Of a DNA stretch of 10,155 nt, positions 5,659-10,155 are shown in pieces. Positions within the stretch are counted from its first letter, which is position 1, and each line of letters begins with the position of its first letter. The position numbers and the translations under genes were made by a program. The notes under the pieces were generated by a model. It saw only the letters and a list, made by a program, of their open reading frames with translations. It searched no databases and was not told the DNA's origin. The DNA is from Clostridia bacterium (GTDB lineage: Bacteria; Bacillota_A; Clostridia; Oscillospirales; CAG-272), in NCBI GenBank assembly GCA_017462445.1, contig JAFTRB010000164.1, positions 1-10,155 on the forward strand. Direction: 5' to 3'.

Positions 5659-8087
5659 CGGCCGATATCATACACGGTCTTTATTCTGAGCTCACGGCGT
5701 AGTGTCTCGGGGGTAGTAACCTCGCGAGTGGTGAAGTGAATGCGGTAGGGGCTGCTTGATGTAATATCGAAGTAGTTATCCTCGAATACCGCATCAACGG
5801 TCTCAAAATCTATCTCTACACTGCGAGCAAATACATCCGACTCGAGGATGATCGTATAATCGCAAAAGTTTCCTTCGATAGAAGCTTTAATGGTAGGCTT
5901 CTTGAAGGAGTAGGTCTTTGGAGGCACAAAAAGTACCGTTCCAAAGGAGGAGCCGTTGTTGCCAACGACCGAATAGGCAATGTAATACTCTCTCTCGTGT
6001 CCCTTTACCTTATCGGCAAGCTCTACGGTAGGAAGATTAAGCGAGGACATTTCGGGAACAGAGATATCGAAGCTATCGGTAAATACACAACGGTTTTCGT
6101 TGTCCAAAATCGAATAGCTGAAGCGACCTTCGTAAACAATTCTTTGCTCGTTAGATACATTAAATGTTACACGGGTACCCTCATCGCAGGCGGAGACGAG
6201 TACAGGAGCATAGAAGCGCTTTGCATAGTAATGGAGCGCCTTCCATCTGCCGTAGTAGTCAAGGCTGGACCAGGAGGATACCGGCCAGCAATCGTTGAGC
6301 TGCCAGTAAATAGAGCCCATACATACTCCCCTGTTACGGCGCATATGCTCGACATTATAGCGGATTGCATCGCCCTGAACAAGCTGGGTTGCATAGATAA
6401 GCTGGTCAAAATCGTTAGCGTATCTGTACTGCTTTGCCGCATAGCGTATCATCTTTTCATTTCCGCCGGGATTGCGCTGGTGGGACTCCATTACGGGAGA
6501 GAAGAGGTTCAGGTCATCACCCGAGGCAAAGGATCGAGTGGTCTTGGCGCAAGGAAGCGACTCAAAGCCAAATTCCGAGCAATAGCGGAACTTAAACTCT
6601 CTGTATTCCTCGAAGGGCGCGCATCCGTGCCACACATTCCAATAGTGGCTATCGCCGCGCTCGGTTCCGTTGGGGTTATCAAAGCCACCGCCCGAGGAGG
6701 GAGAGGACGGCCAATAGAAGGTGTCGGGAAGAATCTCGGCAGCGAGGGGAGGAAGAAGAGTTTCGTAAAGCTCTAGATAATCTCGCTTTGTTTCCTCCGT
6801 ACCCCAGCTTGCATCTCCCTCAAGGAACTGCTCCATCTCGTTGTTACCGGAGACAAGTCCCAATGACGGATGGTGAGCCAGGCGGCGGAAGTTATCGCGG
6901 AACTCGGCAATGAAGTTAGCCTTGTAGTCCTCCTTCATCCAAACATTGCAGCAGGCAACCATAAAGTCCTGCCATACAACAAGTCCAAGCTCATCACAGA
7001 TATCGTAGAAATAGTCGGGGGGATAGAAGGCTCCGCCCCAGACACGCAAAGAGTTGAAGTTTGCATTCTTGCAATCGGTGAGCAGGCGACGGGTCCTGTC
7101 CTTGTTCAGTCTGGAGAGAATGCTGTCCTCGGGGACATAGTTAGCTCCCATAGAGAAGAACTTCACGCCGTTGACGGTGAAGGCAAACTCCTCGCCTCCC
7201 TCCTCGGGAAGCGGATCACGGGAGACGGTCATTGTTCTGAGTCCAATACGCATCTCCCGACTATCCTCAAGCTCGCTGTCCGAGTAGAGGTTTACCGAAA
7301 GGCGGTAGAGATTCTGAACACCAAGCCCGTTAGGCCACCAAAGATTGGGGCTCTTGAGCAGGATGCTTCCCTTGCCGCCAATAAGGCCGCAATAGTAGGA
7401 CTCGCCACCGGGAGAGACGAGGGTTGCAATTGCGCGCGCCATCGTATCAGAGCCAAGAGTGGTCATCTCGAGGTCGACACGAACCGTACCGTCGTCGTTA
7501 TGTATCTGGCGAACGATGATATCCTCGATAATTTTATGGCTGTATGCAATAAGCTCGATGTCACGGAAAATGCCCATATCGGGAAGAGTGGGCGCCCAGT
7601 CCCAGCCGGACATAAAGAACGCCTTTCGCAGATGGGCTGCGCCGCTGAAGCAATTCATATCTGTACCGAGAAAATGCTCCTTCTGCCTTTTCTCCATCTC
7701 GGGAATAGGAGGATCGAACTCAAGGCGAAGACTGTTTTCACCGTAATGTACCCTACCCTTTACATCAAAGGTATATGTGCGGTGCATATTGTCGGTGCGG
7801 GCAAGCTCCTCGCCGTTGAGAACTATACGGCAGAGGGTATCCAGACCGTGGAAGCGAAGAAGTATGTTGGACTGGGAGTATGTGTCGGTGTCAACCGAGA
7901 AGGTGGTATAAAAAACGCAACCAACCCTCGACAGCTCGCGAAGCGCCTTTTCGTTATCACCGTAGTATGGGTCCTTGATAAGTCCGTGATCCAAAAGCAC
8001 CGAATACATCGAGCAGGGCGCCACGCATTCAAGAGCGGTATACTCAGAATAATCAAGGCGGAATTGTGTCAGTTTCTGTTTTATCAT
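5655..8087 (-). CDS. GH2 beta-mannosidase
   Basis: This is an 810-residue glycoside hydrolase family 2 enzyme that should release terminal beta-mannose from manno-oligosaccharides or N-glycan cores (EC 3.2.1.25). An N-terminal sugar-binding jelly roll contains DHGLIKDPYYGDNE (about 33-46) and SGWDWAPTLPDMG (about 160-172). Immunoglobulin-like domains follow, with NLWWPNGLG (about 248-256), and then a TIM barrel. Within the barrel are LRVWGG (347-352), the acid/base SGNNE (Glu417), the nucleophile in SEFGFES (Glu505), and WQLNDCWPVSSW (about 595-606). The domain order and the SGNNE/SEFG pair favour beta-mannosidase over beta-galactosidase or beta-glucuronidase. No signal peptide is present, so it is cytosolic and would need imported substrate. 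The start has GGAGG at 8096-8092, only 4 nt from the ATG. The gene is divergent from the repeat lipoprotein; no sugar transporter is seen in the window. Confidence 0.9.
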   Translation of the reverse strand: MIKQKLTQFRLDYSEYTALECVAPCSMYSVLLDHGLIKDPYYGDNEKALRELSRVGCVFYTTFSVDTDTYSQSNILLRFHGLDTLCRIVLNGEELARTDNMHRTYTFDVKGRVHYGENSLRLEFDPPIPEMEKRQKEHFLGTDMNCFSGAAHLRKAFFMSGWDWAPTLPDMGIFRDIELIAYSHKIIEDIIVRQIHNDDGTVRVDLEMTTLGSDTMARAIATLVSPGGESYYCGLIGGKGSILLKSPNLWWPNGLGVQNLYRLSVNLYSDSELEDSREMRIGLRTMTVSRDPLPEEGGEEFAFTVNGVKFFSMGANYVPEDSILSRLNKDRTRRLLTDCKNANFNSLRVWGGAFYPPDYFYDICDELGLVVWQDFMVACCNVWMKEDYKANFIAEFRDNFRRLAHHPSLGLVSGNNEMEQFLEGDASWGTEETKRDYLELYETLLPPLAAEILPDTFYWPSSPSSGGGFDNPNGTERGDSHYWNVWHGCAPFEEYREFKFRYCSEFGFESLPCAKTTRSFASGDDLNLFSPVMESHQRNPGGNEKMIRYAAKQYRYANDFDQLIYATQLVQGDAIRYNVEHMRRNRGVCMGSIYWQLNDCWPVSSWSSLDYYGRWKALHYYAKRFYAPVLVSACDEGTRVTFNVSNEQRIVYEGRFSYSILDNENRCVFTDSFDISVPEMSSLNLPTVELADKVKGHEREYYIAYSVVGNNGSSFGTVLFVPPKTYSFKKPTIKASIEGNFCDYTIILESDVFARSVEIDFETVDAVFEDNYFDITSSSPYRIHFTTREVTTPETLRRELRIKTVYDIGR

Positions 8088-8111
8088 TATTCCTCCACAG
8101 GTTTTTCTCTT

Positions 8112-8140
8112 ATTCTACCATAAAAGATTTCGCATTGCAA
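8112..8140 (-). promoter_or_regulatory. Extended -10 promoter of the beta-mannosidase gene
   Basis: On the minus strand, TTGCAA (8140-8135), a 17-bp spacer and TAGAAT (8117-8112) are preceded by TGG, making an extended -10 element. The predicted start near 8105 gives a leader of about 18 nt. Confidence 0.75.
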
Positions 8141-8149
8141 GGATTATTC

Positions 8150-8171
8150 AATATTTATTCGTCTAAATATT
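8150..8171. promoter_or_regulatory. 8-bp inverted repeat, candidate operator
   Basis: AATATTTA (8150-8157) and TAAATATT (8164-8171) are perfect inverted arms around 6 bp. The site lies 9 bp upstream of the beta-mannosidase -35 box, a position more typical of an activator. The region is AT-rich, so chance is possible. Confidence 0.3.
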
Positions 8172-8236
8172 AATAATAATTTTTAGTCATTTTTCATAAT
8201 AGTCTTTGGATAAAAAGCAGAAAAACACAAAATCCC

Positions 8237-8265
8237 TTGAAATAAATACTTTTATGTGCTATGAT
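8237..8265 (+). promoter_or_regulatory. Sigma-A-type promoter of the repeat lipoprotein gene
   Basis: TTGAAA (8237-8242), a 17-bp spacer and TATGAT (8260-8265) each match the consensus at five of six positions. The start is predicted near 8272, followed by an AAAGGAG ribosome site at 8282-8288. Confidence 0.8.
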
Positions 8266-8295
8266 TAATATGAATAACTATAAAGGAGATCTGTT

Positions 8296-10155
8296 ATGAA
8301 TATTTTCAAGCGTATTCTTAGCATTTTTTGCCTTGTGCTTCTTGTAGGCGCGCTTCTGGCGCTTTCCTCCTGCGGAGGTGGCGAAACCGCCGAAAAGGAC
8401 ATCACAGGCGTTGAATTCAAGGACCTCGAGGTTGCTTACGATGGCACCGAGAAGGCTATTGCCGTTACAGGAACGCTCCCCGAGGGCGTTACAGTAAGCT
8501 ACACCAAGAATAAGGGAACAATCCCCGGAGTGTACAATGCAACCGCAACCCTCACGGGCGAGGGCTACAAGACACTTACCCTTAACGCGAAGCTGACTAT
8601 TCAGCTCGGCAACATCGAGGGTATTACCTTCGCAGGCGGAACCTACACCTACGATGGCACCGAAAAGAAGGTAGAGATTACCGGCACGCTCCCCGAGGGT
8701 GTTACAGTAAGCTATGAGAGCAACACGGGCACAAACGCAGGCACATACAGCGCCAAGGCGACCCTGAGCGGCGAGTATTACAACACCAAGGTTCTGAACA
8801 CTACACTTAAGATCGATCCCGCCAAGATCGAGGGAATAACCTTTGAAGGCGCAACCGTTGTCTATGACGGCACCGAGAAGAAGATTGAGATTGCAGGAAC
8901 TCTTCCCGAGGGCGTTACCGTTGCTTATGAGAACAATGTGGCAACCGACGCGGGTACATACATTGCAAAGGCTACCGTAACCGGCGCAAACTATGAGAAG
9001 CTTGAGCTTAATGCGGTTCTTGAAATCACCAAGGCGGACATCACCGGCGTTAGCTTCGAGGGCGCAAGCTTTACCTACGACGGCACCGAGAAGAAGGTTG
9101 AAATCACCGGCACACTTCCCGAGGGCGTTACCGTAAGCTATGAGGGCAACACAGGAACAAACGCGGATGTATATACCGCAAAGGCAACACTTACCGGCGC
9201 AAACTACAATCCCCTTACCCTTACCGCAACCCTTGAGATCAAGAAGGCTGACATTACCGACATCACATTTACCGGCGCGACCTATGAGTATGACGGAAAC
9301 GAAAAGACAATTGAGATCGTCGGCACACTGCCCGAGGGTGTTACAGTAAGCTACACAGGCAACAAGGGAACAAATGTTGGCAACTACCCCGCTACCGCCG
9401 TTATCAGCGGAGCGAACTACAATACTCTTACCCTTAACGCAACCCTTGTAATCACCGAGCCTACTCCTCCTCCGAAGCAGGATATCACCGGTGTTACACT
9501 TAAAGACGGCGAGTTCACCTATGACGGCACAGTAAAGAGCATTGCTGTTGAGGGAACGCTTCCCGAGGGCGTTAGCGTAGACTACAAGGTTACAGGAAAT
9601 GCAACCGATGCAGGAACCTACCCTGTTGTTGCGACACTTACAGGAGAGGGATATAACGAGCTTGTTCTTCAGGCTAACATCGTAATCAAGAAGGCCGACA
9701 TCACGGGAATTACCTTCGCGAATGGCGAGTTTGTATACGATGGCGCGGAGAAGACTATCACCGTTACAGGCGAGCTTCCCACAGGCGTCCAGGTACAGTA
9801 TGGCGCTAACAAGGCGACCACTGTTGGTGTATACAATGCAACCGCAGTTCTCAGCGGAGCGAACTACAACACCCTTACCCTTACCGCTACTCTCCCACTT
9901 ACCACGGCTGATATCAACACACCTAATGTCGAAGGAATCACTCTCCCAGACAAGGAATTTAATTATAACGGTGAGAAGCATTATCTTGAGATATCTGGAA
10001 CTCTTCCCGAGGGAGTAACCGTGACCTATGAGAACAACGGCAAGACCTACGCAGGCACATACATCGTAACCGTTACCATCACAGGCGAGAATTACAACAC
10101 TCTTGTGCTTACCGCAACACTTACCATCAAGCCCACATCCGAGGGCGGCCTGGTA
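8296..10155 (+). CDS. MBG-like tandem-repeat lipoprotein, 3' end beyond window
   Basis: The frame is open from the ATG at 8296 to the window edge, 620 codons with no stop. The first 26 residues are a lipoprotein signal: MNIFKR, a hydrophobic core, and a lipobox LSSC with Cys26 as the lipidated residue. The mature protein would be anchored on the outer face of the cytoplasmic membrane. The rest is eight tandem units of about 71 residues. Each contains the order I-G-I/V-x-F, YDGTEK, GTLPEGVTVSYE, an N-T-N-A-G-TY segment, ATLTGANYNTLTL and L-I-KKADI. This pattern resembles MBG-type beta domains of Gram-positive surface proteins. The start is clear from AAAGGAGAT at 8282-8290, with 7 nt between GGAG and the ATG. 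A role as a surface stalk or adhesin is inference; any C-terminal functional domain lies outside the window. Confidence 0.85.
   Translation, partial: MNIFKRILSIFCLVLLVGALLALSSCGGGETAEKDITGVEFKDLEVAYDGTEKAIAVTGTLPEGVTVSYTKNKGTIPGVYNATATLTGEGYKTLTLNAKLTIQLGNIEGITFAGGTYTYDGTEKKVEITGTLPEGVTVSYESNTGTNAGTYSAKATLSGEYYNTKVLNTTLKIDPAKIEGITFEGATVVYDGTEKKIEIAGTLPEGVTVAYENNVATDAGTYIAKATVTGANYEKLELNAVLEITKADITGVSFEGASFTYDGTEKKVEITGTLPEGVTVSYEGNTGTNADVYTAKATLTGANYNPLTLTATLEIKKADITDITFTGATYEYDGNEKTIEIVGTLPEGVTVSYTGNKGTNVGNYPATAVISGANYNTLTLNATLVITEPTPPPKQDITGVTLKDGEFTYDGTVKSIAVEGTLPEGVSVDYKVTGNATDAGTYPVVATLTGEGYNELVLQANIVIKKADITGITFANGEFVYDGAEKTITVTGELPTGVQVQYGANKATTVGVYNATAVLSGANYNTLTLTATLPLTTADINTPNVEGITLPDKEFNYNGEKHYLEISGTLPEGVTVTYENNGKTYAGTYIVTVTITGENYNTLVLTATLTIKPTSEGGLV
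8398..10131 (+). repeat. Eight tandem 213-bp coding repeats
   Basis: Unit starts are 8398, 8611, 8824, 9037, 9250, 9481, 9697 and 9910. Five of the first seven intervals before unit 8, and the 9697-9910 interval among them, are exactly 213 bp (71 codons). Unit 5 is 231 bp because of a Pro-rich linker (EPTPPPKQ). Unit 6 has one extra codon, and unit 8 has three extra near its start. The GTLPEGVTV core is the best conserved part. Confidence 0.9.

Noticed and set aside
6870..8123. A 417-codon open frame on the plus strand opposite the beta-mannosidase gene
   Set aside because: The minus frame encodes a complete GH2 enzyme with catalytic motifs; the plus frame shows no family motif and no promoter or ribosome site.
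8278..9981. A 567-codon open frame on the minus strand across the repeat region
   Set aside because: It is a shadow of the plus-strand lipoprotein: it mirrors the 213-bp period, has Cys/Gly/Leu-rich composition unlike a known fold, and the plus frame has a promoter, ribosome site, lipobox and recognised repeat motif.
8398..10131. Regularly spaced repeats as a CRISPR array
   Set aside because: The units are 213 bp, coding throughout, in frame and diverged at codon level; they are protein repeats.

Overview
The window looks like a chromosomal segment of a gut-type Firmicute (class Clostridia, perhaps an Oscillospirales- or Christensenellales-like lineage). This rests on strong AGGAGG-type ribosome sites, compact leaders with sigma-A promoters and U-tract terminators, a YhaO/YhaN nuclease pair, a short DUF11 protein beginning MASFFNQASLSFNG, and a lipoprotein built of MBG-like repeats. 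The taxonomic placement is inference from gene families and base use, not from a marker gene. I see no rRNA, tRNA, insertion sequence, phage gene or CRISPR array.

Layout, left to right. (1) Positions 1-3118, plus strand: the 3' part of a YhaO/SbcD-like metallophosphoesterase, overlapping by 4 nt (ATGA) the gene of a complete YhaN/SbcC-like ATPase. They form a translationally coupled DNA-repair or nuclease operon that ends at a strong hairpin. (2) 3193-4148: a single-gene unit for a small DUF11 repeat protein, with its own TATAAT box and a textbook terminator. (3) 4198-4991: a TetR-family regulator gene whose leader reads as a yybP-ykoY (manganese) riboswitch followed by a mutually exclusive intrinsic terminator. 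This is the most notable feature of the window, because that riboswitch class normally controls Mn2+ exporters and related membrane proteins. A bidirectional terminator separates tetR from the convergent mscL. (4) 5031-8087, minus strand: mscL with a long Ala/Glu/Lys/Gln-rich tail, and upstream of it a cytosolic GH2 beta-mannosidase. (5) 8088-8295: a divergent control region with one good promoter for each side and an 8-bp inverted repeat. (6) 8296 to the window edge, plus strand: an unfinished lipoprotein gene made of eight tandem repeats of about 71 codons.

How the parts may work together: the nuclease pair acts on DNA ends. MscL is a stress-release channel. The beta-mannosidase would finish degradation of imported manno-oligosaccharides. 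The lipoprotein and DUF11 protein are probably surface or adhesion-type proteins. The TetR regulator would be made, or made more, when Mn2+ is high; its target is not evident in the window. The intergenic gaps are all under 300 bp, and their contents are listed as promoters, terminators and leader elements.
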